From the NCBI GenBank assembly GCA_001839685.1, contig MLAK01001412.1, forward strand, positions 1 to 16,358: DNA of 16,358 nucleotides. Direction: 5' to 3'. The stretch comes from Tritrichomonas foetus (taxonomy: Eukaryota > Parabasalia > Tritrichomonadida > Tritrichomonadidae). Under the pieces are notes generated by a model. That model did not search any database. It worked only from the letters and a program-made list of their open reading frames with translations, and was not told the origin of the DNA. Position 1 is the stretch's first letter, and each line of letters starts with the position of its first letter. A program made the translations under genes and the position numbers. Shown here in pieces: positions 1-9,196 of the stretch.

Positions 1-500
1 GGGGACCATTTTGTAAACCTTTCATATAGGAGGCAAATAAAAAACGGAATTGTCTCAAAACAAGATTTTCCATGAACATTCATCAAAAAGATATAATTAC
101 AGATTTACTACTGATGAAACGTGTATTTTACAAGAGACATGTTTCTACATTATTCAAGAAAATGAATCCGCTATCCAACAAAATTTTTTCTATCAATATT
201 ATCAAAAAGTAGTGTATCAAAATATTGTTGAGTACTTTCGTTAAATTTTTGTGAAAGATTCAATAGTAATTGAATTTTCTTTTTGAATGATCATTTTTGA
301 TGGCTATCAAACAGAAATTTGAATTTATCGTCAATTGTAAAATTTAGTAATATTGAATTTTATATCGTTTTGAAATAAACATTTTAAATTTCAATGAACA
401 TTTCACTCTCAAAATCATTATTTTCTATTCAAACGCGTATTTTTTTCTGTGACTATATCATGTTAATGGCTCTGAAAAATTCCAATACGCGAAAAAGATC
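1..500. other. Upstream non-coding region with a short ATG-less open frame
   Basis: This stretch is AT-rich and holds no gene I can support. A + strand frame is open from 41 to a TAA ending at 244 but contains no ATG, and its Tyr/Gln-rich translation resembles no family I know. A 46-codon ATG frame at 72-212 overlaps it in another register and is probably chance. The right part, from about 245, reads as the promoter region of the phosphodiesterase gene. It includes TATCGT at 363-368, which matches a Myb-recognition hexamer reported in Trichomonas, although a six-base match is weak. It also includes a CpG-containing inverted repeat, listed separately. Confidence 0.5.
434..491. repeat. Inverted repeat CGCGTATT / AATACGCG upstream of the phosphodiesterase initiator
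   Basis: The arms lie at 434-441 and 484-491. They are perfect 8-base reverse complements separated by 42 bases. The right arm ends 9 bases before the initiator-like TCATT. The CGCG cores stand out in AT-rich non-coding DNA. This could be a paired transcription-factor site; that is inference. Confidence 0.45.
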
Positions 501-505
501 TCATT
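501..505 (+). promoter_or_regulatory. Initiator-like element TCATT
   Basis: TCATT fits the trichomonad initiator consensus TCA(+1)Y(T/A). The predicted first base is A503, which gives a leader of 13 bases before the ATG at 516. That matches the very short leaders typical of trichomonads and supports the ATG at 516 as the start. Confidence 0.55.
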
Positions 506-515
506 GTTTTTCTTG

Positions 516-1829
516 ATGATCCACTGCATATTTATCGAAACCAAAAGAACTGGTCAAATAAATGTTACCCCAGGTCAGTATGACAACCTAAAAGTAGTCA
601 CAACTTTTCCAATTTTCACAGCAATTTCCAAATCTCCATTTCATCATTCAGAGTCAGTTGACGATCAAAATCTTAATCAGAATTGCAATCAGAATCTTAA
701 CCAAACAAATCACGATGATCAATTTGACGAAACTCTCAGCACACAAATTTCATCATCATATGATTTGTATGATGCGCTAAAAGAGTTCTCTTTTAAGATT
801 CCATGCAATGATAATGATGTTCTATCGTTTGATTATCACACAGACACAAAAGGAGCTCTTTACTCAGAAATTACATTATGCATTAAAGAAAATGTGAGCA
901 TCACACTTCAAGTTTTGATTATCCTGCCTTTTAATGGCCTGAATGAAAATATTGATATGGTCTTCCCAAGTACCTTTACAATTGGTCATCGTGGAAGCGG
1001 TTCGAATTTGGTGACCAAAGGATTTTTGGAAAATTCGCTTGAAGGCTTTGAAACAGCTTATAAATCAGGTGCTGATTTTGTAGAATTTGATGTACAGTTA
1101 ACATCAGAAAATGTTCCAGTGATCTATCATGATTTTTACATAAAATCTGACAAAATCAATCATATTGAACCATTAAAAACTGAAATTGATGGCTCATTGA
1201 AATATGCATTGAGGCAACTTTCAACAACGGAATTTGAAAACGCAGGATTGCAATCGCAATGGAAGCAAAAGTATCTAACCTATTCTGAATTGCTTCAAAA
1301 ACTACCAAATGAGATGAAATTCGATGTTGAATTAAAGTATCCATTTTTAGAGAAATTTAAAGACGTTCCTTATGCAGAACGGAATTTCTTCGTTGATCAA
1401 ACATTAGAAGAAATGAAGAAAAACGCATACAATCGGAAATTATTTTTCTCGTCATTTGATGTTCTTTCTGTTGTGATGCTTAGTTTCAAACAGAAGAGGT
1501 GGCCAATTTTCCAATTAATGTCCCGTGAAAGAGGTGAAACTTTGGATATTTTTGTCCAAAAAACCATAAATGTTGCACCGCTTTTGAAGGAGTTAGGAAT
1601 TAAAGGTTTTGTGTTTAATTCCAAATATTTGATGATGGCACAATCCATGGTGAAGGAATTGAAAGACATGGGATTCGTCATTGCTACATATGGAGTACAC
1701 AATAACTCAATTGATGGAATTGTTTCCCAGTTGAATCTTGGAGTGAGTGGACTCTGCACAGACAACATGGTTCAGTTAAAGAAAACTGTGTCTGACTATG
1801 TTGCTTCCCAAGAACAAGAGTTATTTTAG
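516..1829 (+). CDS. Glycerophosphodiester phosphodiesterase, GDE5/GPCPD1-like
   Basis: The predicted 437-residue enzyme should hydrolyse glycerophosphodiesters such as glycerophosphocholine to glycerol-3-phosphate and an alcohol. The GDPD barrel starts near residue 155. The catalytic signature is visible: H158-R159 in GHRGSG, E172 in LENS, E190 and D192 in VEFDV, H205 in YHD, and E272/K274 in FDVELKY. The domain runs to the C-terminus and ends with GVSGLCTDNM. HRG followed by VEFDVQL and VPVIYHD most resembles the GPCPD1/GDE1 branch. The usual N-terminal CBM20 starch-binding module is not recognisable. In its place are about 150 divergent residues with an Asn/Gln-rich stretch (residues 52-70). 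There is no signal peptide, so a cytosolic location is likely. The frame is open back to 453, but the first ATG is at 516, 11 bases after an initiator-like TCATT. The stop is TAG. Confidence 0.9.
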   Translation: MIHCIFIETKRTGQINVTPGQYDNLKVVTTFPIFTAISKSPFHHSESVDDQNLNQNCNQNLNQTNHDDQFDETLSTQISSSYDLYDALKEFSFKIPCNDNDVLSFDYHTDTKGALYSEITLCIKENVSITLQVLIILPFNGLNENIDMVFPSTFTIGHRGSGSNLVTKGFLENSLEGFETAYKSGADFVEFDVQLTSENVPVIYHDFYIKSDKINHIEPLKTEIDGSLKYALRQLSTTEFENAGLQSQWKQKYLTYSELLQKLPNEMKFDVELKYPFLEKFKDVPYAERNFFVDQTLEEMKKNAYNRKLFFSSFDVLSVVMLSFKQKRWPIFQLMSRERGETLDIFVQKTINVAPLLKELGIKGFVFNSKYLMMAQSMVKELKDMGFVIATYGVHNNSIDGIVSQLNLGVSGLCTDNMVQLKKTVSDYVASQEQELF

Positions 1830-1943
1830 TATTTCATTAATTAAAGTTTGTTTTAAGTGTTTTTATTGGTTTAACAAACCGGGAAAATGGATTTTATGTT
1901 TCGTTTTTACAAAACCGAAATTAAATTTGTATTAGGCGATTCT

Positions 1944-1975
1944 TTAGCGGATGGTTTTACCATTTGCTAATTTTT
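1944..1975 (+). other. RNA hairpin followed by a T run, downstream of the phosphodiesterase gene
   Basis: Bases 1944-1954 pair with 1960-1970 around a TTTTA loop. The 11-pair stem includes two G-U wobbles, followed by T5 at 1971-1975. Because of the wobbles, the stem is complete only in a + strand transcript; the opposite strand would have two A-C mismatches. It lies 115 bases past the phosphodiesterase stop, so it may be a 3' UTR or 3'-end structure. A smaller hairpin, GGTTT-AAC-AAACC, is at 1868-1880. Confidence 0.4.
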
Positions 1976-2109
1976 AAATTTTGAATATAAGTAGAAAATT
2001 CACTTAAACACGAATTATAACTATATATCATTACTATTTATTCTTACATCTTTGAAATAAAATAATAGGAAAAATAAAAGTCAAAGTTAACAAACTAAAA
2101 ACAATTTAT

Positions 2110-5100
2110 TTAAGAAAAGACAATTCTGTTGATTTCCCCATCAATACCAGACGTATAAATTAAATCTCCTTTCATTCGAATATTTGTAACAGAAAAGCTT
2201 CTCCATTTCTGTCTATATTTTAAGGTTCTCGCTGAATGAACATTATTTAGTTCTCCGAAAAGTTCCAGTGATCTCATATCCCAGATTTTCACAGATCCTT
2301 CACCACCTCCAGTTACACAATAGCTTTCATTTTGATCAACACTTAAAGCATAGATTCCTCTTTCATGCATTTTCTTTCGAATTGTAACAATTTCATATTT
2401 TCTAGTATCAATTACAATTATAGCTCCTTTTCCTGTTCCTACTATTAATTCATTATATTTTGGTGAAAAACACATTGAACAAGGTCTTCCAATTTTATCA
2501 ACTTTTAATGAAGCAATCATTGCACTTCCAGGTGGTAGAACACTATCCCAGAATACAATATTAGCATCAAAATCATGTGTCGGCATTTGACATGTAGCAA
2601 AAATACCTGATCCTTGAATAAACTTCAAACTTGAGACAAATGAACCAAATGTGTTAAACTTAGCAAACGGACGTGATGAATCGTTTGTACACATTGAATA
2701 GAGGGAAACAATATTTTCATGAGCTGCACCAAACATTGTTCCTCCCATTCCAAAATCAATCGCAGTGCATTTTTTATCAGGAGTTCTAAATAAAGCAACA
2801 CTTTTATCATCATCATACAACTTTGCATAAACTCTTCCATGAACATCAGCAATTAATGCATATCTTTCAGTTGGATGTGGTTCGATAATCACTGGATGTT
2901 TTGGTGGCTTGAAATCATTTTGCCTTTTGAACGAGGGCATTGTATCAGGTGATATTTCATTTTCTTCTTCAATGATATCAAAGTTAAATGGAGCCTCATT
3001 TTCATAATGTAAATCTAAACTATTTAAACTTATGGATTGAGTTGCATGCACTCCATTCTCATCAGTAGTATTATCATTTGATATTTGATTAGAACTAGAA
3101 TATTCAATATCGCCAAACGGTATAGTGAAAAATTCACCGTTTTCAGTCTCAGCATCAATGACAGGATCATCGACTTTAGTTTCTCTAAAACCATTTCCAG
3201 TTGCGGCAATGATTTTATCATCAACTATGATGAATGAACTAATACCGCCTTTAAATCGTGCAACTCTTACTGGTTTTTTGATAGATGAAGTTTCTGCAAC
3301 TGTTGCAATATTATGTGGGCGAAGATCAGAAAATCTCATAAGTATATTTTTACAAAACATTGGAATTAATTTAATTCTATCATATTTCCCAAGCAAATAT
3401 TTATAAAGAGAAGATATCGAGGGATTAGATATTTCAATATCATTTAATGACGCAATTTTTAAAATTACTGGGAAATTTAATGTGTTGTATGTGAATAATT
3501 GAATATATAGATCATGCATCTTCTTAAGCGATCCAAGAAGTTTTTGAAATTCTGGAGCATTTCGACCACTACATGCAGAAACTTGGCGTACAAATTCATC
3601 AATTAAAAGCATGTCTAAGAGGGATGACATAAAAAGTGAAAGACATTTCTTATCTACATTTTTATAAGAAAATATATCCTTATTTTCTTTTGATAAAAAT
3701 TTGACTGAGTGATGGATTATCTCAATTCTTTTGGCATTATAAGGGACATTCTCAGGACTAACAACATCAACTTTAATCATTTGCATAAAATCTTGAGTGA
3801 ATTCTTTCAAGGATTTCAAATCAAGTTGCAAAAGGGATAATATTAACATTGCATTATGTGTATAATATCCGACAATGAAGATACCTGTTGCAATTGCTGC
3901 CATAACAAATCTAAAATTAGGATAAGAAACAAATAAATGGGTGGTTGTACTTTTTACCATTCCTCTTAATGTTAAAGATACTTGAGCGATTTGTTGTGGA
4001 GTTAAATTATGTGAAGCAATATGATTAGGTAAAGTTATCAATGAATTACATAAAGAAACAATATATTCATATCTTTGGCGTGGATCAGATAGTAAAAGAA
4101 ACCTTCTTAAAACAAAAGAGCAGCGTTTACAACTTCGAATCATATAATCCTGTAATTGTGGCATCATTGAAGCAATATGAGGTCCAGCTTTTTGAATTTC
4201 ATTTGTAAGTGGTGGAATAATCGCTTCAATTTCAGAAAGTTTAAGTGTTCTTTCGATAAACATTTCAAGTCTAAGTCTTGCAACATTAAATGTGGTCATA
4301 ATTGTATAAAATGAAATCAATTGTGATTCTTCTTGTTCTGAAGATTCATTTTGCTCATTTTCATATCTGATACTATCATCTATATTAATTTCATTGCTAT
4401 GACATTTATTCGTTTTATCATTATTTTTCATTCTCGTTTCATCATTATCTTCTTCAGAATCTGAAATATAATCGGAGAAATCATCAACATAATTTCCTCC
4501 CAATCCAAGAATACTATCAATATTTTCGACTTCATGATATTCTTCCTCTTCTTCCTCTTCAAGAGCTTTTATCTTATTTTTAATATTGGCTAATTTCTCA
4601 TCATTAATTTCTTCTGATGAATATGAATCATCAATAGTTTGTTGAGAGTTTGGCGTTTTATTTACTCTAATTTTAGTTTTTAAGATTTTAATAAGATTAG
4701 CTTTATTATTTAATGACATTGATGTACTCATTTTTAATGAATTATCATTATCATAATCATTTTTCTTTGATCGACATTGGAGATTCGTAAAGCTGCTATG
4801 CTTATTTTTTACTAATTCTTTTAATTGATATGATCGTGAAGCTGTCATATTGGTTGATTCATTTTGTGTTAGAACAAAAACATTTAAATGAGGAAGAAGT
4901 TGAATTGCCAATAAAAAGTGACCAGATAAAGTTAATGCATTTGCTACATCCGTAATATTGTCAATTGATGGCCTAAAAACTTCACAAACACAGAATCTTG
5001 TATCCCCAAATGCTCTTGAACTTGAATAAAGAAAACCTGGATATGTTTGTTGCATTCTTTCAACTAGATCCAATCTTTCACCATATGTAATGTGTTTAAA

Positions 5101-8100
5101 CACAGCCAAAGCAGCGAGATCGTTACAATCTTTCGCTGCTTTTAATAAGTATTCATCAATTAGTGATTGACTCAGCTTTTTATCATCACAAAATTGAGCA
5201 ACAAGATAGAGAATTGAATGACTTTTTATATGTGTGACGCAAATCTTTAATGCATTTTCCCAACTCCCAGCTAACATAAACATTGCTGCAGCAATATGAA
5301 AATCTTGCTTGGATAAGGCTGAAAAACCATTATTCAATGCACTTTTTCGATTATGCGCATTTTTGAAATCACGGATAAAGAAGGCAGCTCTTGTATCATC
5401 ACCATCTGTTGTAAATAAATGATGAAGTGCTCTAAATCGCTTAAATAAAACCAAAAAGAAGATAGATATATGACGATGCATTGGAAATTCTTTGATAACA
5501 ATAGGGACAATAATATCCTCAAGTGTTTTCAAATCACTCCAAAAAACAATTCCACATCTATCAATAGTTTCCCATGATTTAACATTTATTAATTCCAATA
5601 TTTTGGCTTTCTCATGAGATAATAGAGCACATGCAATTAAATCAAAAGGAATATTGGCATTTTGAGAGAATACAACAGCTCTTAAATAAGTCAAACCAAC
5701 TTGATCTAATACATCAAAAGATATATCCATGACAGCTTTCAAATTATTTAAAATATATAATAATCGTCGATTTTCTACACCTTTTGCATGAATAGTTTGA
5801 TATTTTTCGAAGGATAATACTTTTGGTTCACTATTATATATATTTTTGTATTCATTTTCTAATTTAGTCTTCAAAGAAAGAATATGCGTATTTAATGATT
5901 TAGAAATCAAGTGATTTCCATCATTATCAGTTTCACTAGGCATTGTTAGAACATATTTCATGAAAAATAATCTTGTATTTAAATCATTTTCATCAAAATT
6001 ATTATCAAGATATTTTATCATTTTAGAAACAAGATTAAATCTTCCAGAAATAATTAAAGGAATAAATTCAGTTGAATGTAAATCAGGAACAGATAATTTT
6101 AGATGAACAAGTGAATGATGAATCGTTGGTAACTTCTGCTTAACATTTAAAAAGAAAGTATCCATGAATTTTGTTAGTGCAAAAATTTGTCCTTCGGATG
6201 AATAAATCAATATTCCATTCACTGTCCATTCAATTGAAGAAACATTTTTTACTGGACAACTACAGACTTTATATAAGTTTAAACCAGATTGAGTGAATTC
6301 GTGACTTTCCCGACCACGGAAAAACAATTGAATTTCATTTTCAAATACAACAGCTAACAAACCATTTGATAAACAACAAGATGATAAAGGCGTTGACTGT
6401 AATTCATATTTTTCAAGTACTTCAATATGTCCAATTTTTGAACCAATTTGTTTGACAACATAAATGAATTTGATAGTAATAATAAACACAGATGAAGGTC
6501 GTGAATTTGAAACACAAACAATTTCATCATCCATATTGACATCAAACCCTTCACTAATGGATACTTTTCCTTTATCATCATCTAAAATTACAACACTAAT
6601 GCTTTTCTTGGTTGATACAATATAAAGTGGTGATCCACATATAGGAAGCGATTTATAAATATTAATAACAGATCCGGAAATGAATTCCTGATCATTTTTA
6701 GCTTTTTTAACGAGAACATGCTTTACATCACCTTTTTCAAGAATACCTATATATAAAACATCAGAAAAAAGCGCAACAAAGAACAATTTTTCTGAAAATT
6801 CACATAAAATTCGAAAATCTATAATTTCTCCACTATATTTAAAATTAGAATGTATTTGAACTAAATTTGGTTTGTAAATTGGTAAAGGTTTTGGTATTAA
6901 ATCAAAAACAAATAAAGATTTTCCATTAAATGATAAAACTTGATTTGATGATTGAATAAAATCAGCAGCTAAGATTGTACAATTTATTGTACATAGAAAA
7001 CTAATAAAGACAGAAGGATCAAATACATCAGTATCATCACATCTCCAAATTGTAGCTACTCCTTTTTCATCAATTGTCATCATTATTGGCTCTTTTTCGT
7101 GAATTCTTATAAACTTTACTTTCCATCGATGACCTTTTAACATTCCTAAAATTGATACAGGCGAAGTACGTCCCATTATAATGTCAGCCGTTGTTATTGT
7201 ATGCATTTTGGAACTTTGAAAAATGAGGCTAATCATTGAAGGCCTTCCTTCAAAATCTGGATTTTCTAAATGTGATAGTTCGCTTTCGAGTCTACAAGTG
7301 GCAAAAAATAAATTATGGCCTTTCGCTGGAATTTGTGGAATACTAACTTTCCCTAAAAGTGTGAATTTCGGTGTTTTTCGAACACTCAAACTTAATCCAC
7401 TCAACTCCCATATGCTCATATTTTGATTGGTATCGAAACACATCAACCATGATCGATTTCTTTTAATTTCTCTTGGATCAGGAACAGCAGCATATCTAGA
7501 ATTCCTATCGTTAATCCGAAGATGGCCACTACCATTAGCATAGTTTCCAATAATTCGATGTTTTTTATTCGAAGAGAAATGACTCGGGTTATTAGAAATC
7601 ATTTTAGAAGTAGTGATTAAAAAACAACCAGATACAATTTTACTGTTTGAAGGAATTGATGCAGCAACGTTAAAAGATAATGGCTCATTAACGCCAGTTT
7701 CCATCCAAATTCTCACAACGCCATCTTTTGCAATTGACATAAAAGAACATCTTTCATAAACATCTTCTGACAATCTCCAGGAAATTGATATCACATCAGA
7801 AGGATGTTTTAAAACCAGACAACGATAATCATTTTTCGCGCTTGATTTTCTATACCAAATATAAATTTCTCTCCCGTTTTCTTTCAAAGTTAAAATGAAT
7901 CTCGAATCAACAGAAAATGCGCAATATTTAATAGGTGACTTATCAATTAGTATAGGTTGAATTATATATTGATTCTTTTTGTTTTCGCTTAAAAAATGAC
8001 GAAGTTTATAATTATTTTTATTTGGAATTTTTTCGACAAGATTAAATTTTTCACTTGAAGAAAAATCATTAGATCGGTCTTGGTGCTCAAAAGGATTGAA

Positions 8101-8538
8101 TACATCTAAAGTATGATCTTTTTTCTCAACAAAATGTTCAAAATCATAAAGAGTAAATTCATTTGCAGCAATGCAAAATTTTGTATCAGATAAATTCCAA
8201 CTAATGCAACTAGCTTGTGATGCTATTGAATAAGTCAATAAATGTCTCCAGCCATTTTTGACTGGCTCCCACAAGTTCATTTTTAAATCGGATCCGCATG
8301 ATGATAATCTGCCAGAATATGGGGCCCAGGCAACGGCTGTAACTGAAGAACCCTGTTCATGTTCAGTTAAAGAAGCTATAATTGATAAATTATTAGAAAC
8401 AATGATGACTTTATTGGCAGATCCATATGCAATAATTTGCTGTCCCTGAAAATATGTATATGAAATACAGTAAGGGTAATGATCGTTTCCATATCCTGGG
8501 TTGATCAATTTTGATTCAATATGGAGAGGAAAACTCAT
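2110..8538 (-). CDS. DMXL/Rabconnectin-3 (Rav1-like) WD40 protein, RAVE V-ATPase assembly factor
   Basis: This 2142-residue protein is one uninterrupted frame. In yeast and animals the family promotes reassembly of the V1 and V0 sectors of the vacuolar H+-ATPase. The N-terminus (INPG, then IIAYGSANKVIIVS) aligns with the start of DMXL proteins, which supports the ATG at 8538. WD-type repeats occupy about residues 1-560, including IYIWYR, DGVVRIWMETG and KGVATIW. The Rav1 C domain spans roughly 900-1160 and contains the signature ALNNGFSALSKQDFHIAAAMF near residue 1070. An acidic Ser/Asp/Asn-rich linker with a seven-Glu run lies near 1325-1400. A final beta-propeller covers about 1880-2142 (NIVFWDSVLPPGSAM, GAIIVIDTRKYE, GSVKIWDM); this propeller is found in DMXL but not in yeast Rav1. 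A hydrophobic segment near 1550 is probably buried helix. The TAA stop is embedded in TAAATAAATT, which fits a UAAA polyadenylation signal. The partners Rav2/ROGDI and Skp1 are not in the window. Confidence 0.85.
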   Translation of the reverse strand: MSFPLHIESKLINPGYGNDHYPYCISYTYFQGQQIIAYGSANKVIIVSNNLSIIASLTEHEQGSSVTAVAWAPYSGRLSSCGSDLKMNLWEPVKNGWRHLLTYSIASQASCISWNLSDTKFCIAANEFTLYDFEHFVEKKDHTLDVFNPFEHQDRSNDFSSSEKFNLVEKIPNKNNYKLRHFLSENKKNQYIIQPILIDKSPIKYCAFSVDSRFILTLKENGREIYIWYRKSSAKNDYRCLVLKHPSDVISISWRLSEDVYERCSFMSIAKDGVVRIWMETGVNEPLSFNVAASIPSNSKIVSGCFLITTSKMISNNPSHFSSNKKHRIIGNYANGSGHLRINDRNSRYAAVPDPREIKRNRSWLMCFDTNQNMSIWELSGLSLSVRKTPKFTLLGKVSIPQIPAKGHNLFFATCRLESELSHLENPDFEGRPSMISLIFQSSKMHTITTADIIMGRTSPVSILGMLKGHRWKVKFIRIHEKEPIMMTIDEKGVATIWRCDDTDVFDPSVFISFLCTINCTILAADFIQSSNQVLSFNGKSLFVFDLIPKPLPIYKPNLVQIHSNFKYSGEIIDFRILCEFSEKLFFVALFSDVLYIGILEKGDVKHVLVKKAKNDQEFISGSVINIYKSLPICGSPLYIVSTKKSISVVILDDDKGKVSISEGFDVNMDDEIVCVSNSRPSSVFIITIKFIYVVKQIGSKIGHIEVLEKYELQSTPLSSCCLSNGLLAVVFENEIQLFFRGRESHEFTQSGLNLYKVCSCPVKNVSSIEWTVNGILIYSSEGQIFALTKFMDTFFLNVKQKLPTIHHSLVHLKLSVPDLHSTEFIPLIISGRFNLVSKMIKYLDNNFDENDLNTRLFFMKYVLTMPSETDNDGNHLISKSLNTHILSLKTKLENEYKNIYNSEPKVLSFEKYQTIHAKGVENRRLLYILNNLKAVMDISFDVLDQVGLTYLRAVVFSQNANIPFDLIACALLSHEKAKILELINVKSWETIDRCGIVFWSDLKTLEDIIVPIVIKEFPMHRHISIFFLVLFKRFRALHHLFTTDGDDTRAAFFIRDFKNAHNRKSALNNGFSALSKQDFHIAAAMFMLAGSWENALKICVTHIKSHSILYLVAQFCDDKKLSQSLIDEYLLKAAKDCNDLAALAVFKHITYGERLDLVERMQQTYPGFLYSSSRAFGDTRFCVCEVFRPSIDNITDVANALTLSGHFLLAIQLLPHLNVFVLTQNESTNMTASRSYQLKELVKNKHSSFTNLQCRSKKNDYDNDNSLKMSTSMSLNNKANLIKILKTKIRVNKTPNSQQTIDDSYSSEEINDEKLANIKNKIKALEEEEEEEYHEVENIDSILGLGGNYVDDFSDYISDSEEDNDETRMKNNDKTNKCHSNEINIDDSIRYENEQNESSEQEESQLISFYTIMTTFNVARLRLEMFIERTLKLSEIEAIIPPLTNEIQKAGPHIASMMPQLQDYMIRSCKRCSFVLRRFLLLSDPRQRYEYIVSLCNSLITLPNHIASHNLTPQQIAQVSLTLRGMVKSTTTHLFVSYPNFRFVMAAIATGIFIVGYYTHNAMLILSLLQLDLKSLKEFTQDFMQMIKVDVVSPENVPYNAKRIEIIHHSVKFLSKENKDIFSYKNVDKKCLSLFMSSLLDMLLIDEFVRQVSACSGRNAPEFQKLLGSLKKMHDLYIQLFTYNTLNFPVILKIASLNDIEISNPSISSLYKYLLGKYDRIKLIPMFCKNILMRFSDLRPHNIATVAETSSIKKPVRVARFKGGISSFIIVDDKIIAATGNGFRETKVDDPVIDAETENGEFFTIPFGDIEYSSSNQISNDNTTDENGVHATQSISLNSLDLHYENEAPFNFDIIEEENEISPDTMPSFKRQNDFKPPKHPVIIEPHPTERYALIADVHGRVYAKLYDDDKSVALFRTPDKKCTAIDFGMGGTMFGAAHENIVSLYSMCTNDSSRPFAKFNTFGSFVSSLKFIQGSGIFATCQMPTHDFDANIVFWDSVLPPGSAMIASLKVDKIGRPCSMCFSPKYNELIVGTGKGAIIVIDTRKYEIVTIRKKMHERGIYALSVDQNESYCVTGGGEGSVKIWDMRSLELFGELNNVHSARTLKYRQKWRSFSVTNIRMKGDLIYTSGIDGEINRIVFS

Positions 8539-9196
8539 TTTCTCTCCTTTTGACAGCCAAATTACTCCACGACTTTTTGATTTAGTACTTTCTATACACT
8601 CTCAAAATTCCTAACTAAATAGCGACTTTTTGATTATTATTTGAATGATTTAAATTATGTGAAGTCAGATATTTAAATGCTTTACGAAATTCAACTGAAT
8701 TTGTTTCAGATGATTGAGAAGATTATTACAAAAAATTTCACTTTTTCATTATTGTAAATTCATATCGAAATGATTTGAATTGCGATCATAAAAAACTGAT
8801 AGAGAACCTTTCATTACATCTAATCTTAATTTAATGATCTTTCACAAATCAAATAAAACTCCTTCCAATTAGCTTTATTTTATTCATCCAACATTATATG
8901 ATATCCATCCAGATTTTTCATATTTTCCAATTTGATCAAATTATTCAAGATTTGGTCCCTCTTATAAAACAAAAACTTGGAATAAATCAATGAAAACTCA
9001 CTTCAATCAAATCAGTAAAAAAATAAAGTAAAAATATGAAAATATATGAAGAAAAAAAGAAAATAAAGCACACCTTGACTCTATTTTTTTATAAAGAGGA
9101 AAAGGAGAATGGATATCACTCATTTAAATCAAAGTCTGTCATTTATAGTGAATGCATAAAGTTTACGACTGTATATTAAATACAATTATTTTAGTA
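8539..9196. other. 658-base spacer: DMXL promoter side and Tudor-SN 3' region
   Basis: No gene or RNA is recognised here. The left end is the promoter side of the DMXL gene but has no TCAYW initiator close to the start; the nearest is TCATT on the - strand about 105 bases upstream. A 13-base direct repeat is listed separately. The right end holds the Tudor-SN 3' flank: on the - strand TAAA occurs 4 bases after the TAA stop. A 10-base inverted pair, TGATATCCAT at 8899-8908 and ATGGATATCA at 9109-9118, is probably incidental. The rest is AT-rich simple sequence, including a purine run at 9046-9067. Confidence 0.5.
8570..8635 (-). repeat. Direct repeat CGACTTTTTGATT upstream of the DMXL gene
   Basis: Identical 13-base copies lie at 8570-8582 and 8623-8635, 53 bases apart. 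On the sense strand of the DMXL gene they read AATCAAAAAGTCG, ending 31 and 84 bases before the ATG. Two copies placed this close to a start without an initiator suggest a promoter element. Similar cores (AACTTTTTGATA) occur near the 5' end of the LRR gene at 16168-16179. Confidence 0.4.

Noticed and set aside
72..212. 46-codon ATG frame
   Set aside because: Too short, no homology, no initiator at a suitable distance, and it overlaps another open frame.
504..515. TTG codon as an alternative start of the phosphodiesterase
   Set aside because: An ATG follows four codons later, and the initiator-like TCATT overlaps the TTG, so that codon would be at the very start of the message.
999..1009. tRNA B-box-like GGTTCGAATTT
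   Set aside because: It lies inside the GHRGSGSNL coding of the phosphodiesterase, with no A box or cloverleaf around it.
1397..1768. 123-codon - strand frame inside the phosphodiesterase gene
   Set aside because: It has no recognisable protein features and lies opposite a gene with intact catalytic motifs.
3867..3920. Transmembrane segment in the DMXL protein
   Set aside because: One hydrophobic stretch (near residue 1550) in a soluble scaffold family; a buried helix is more likely.
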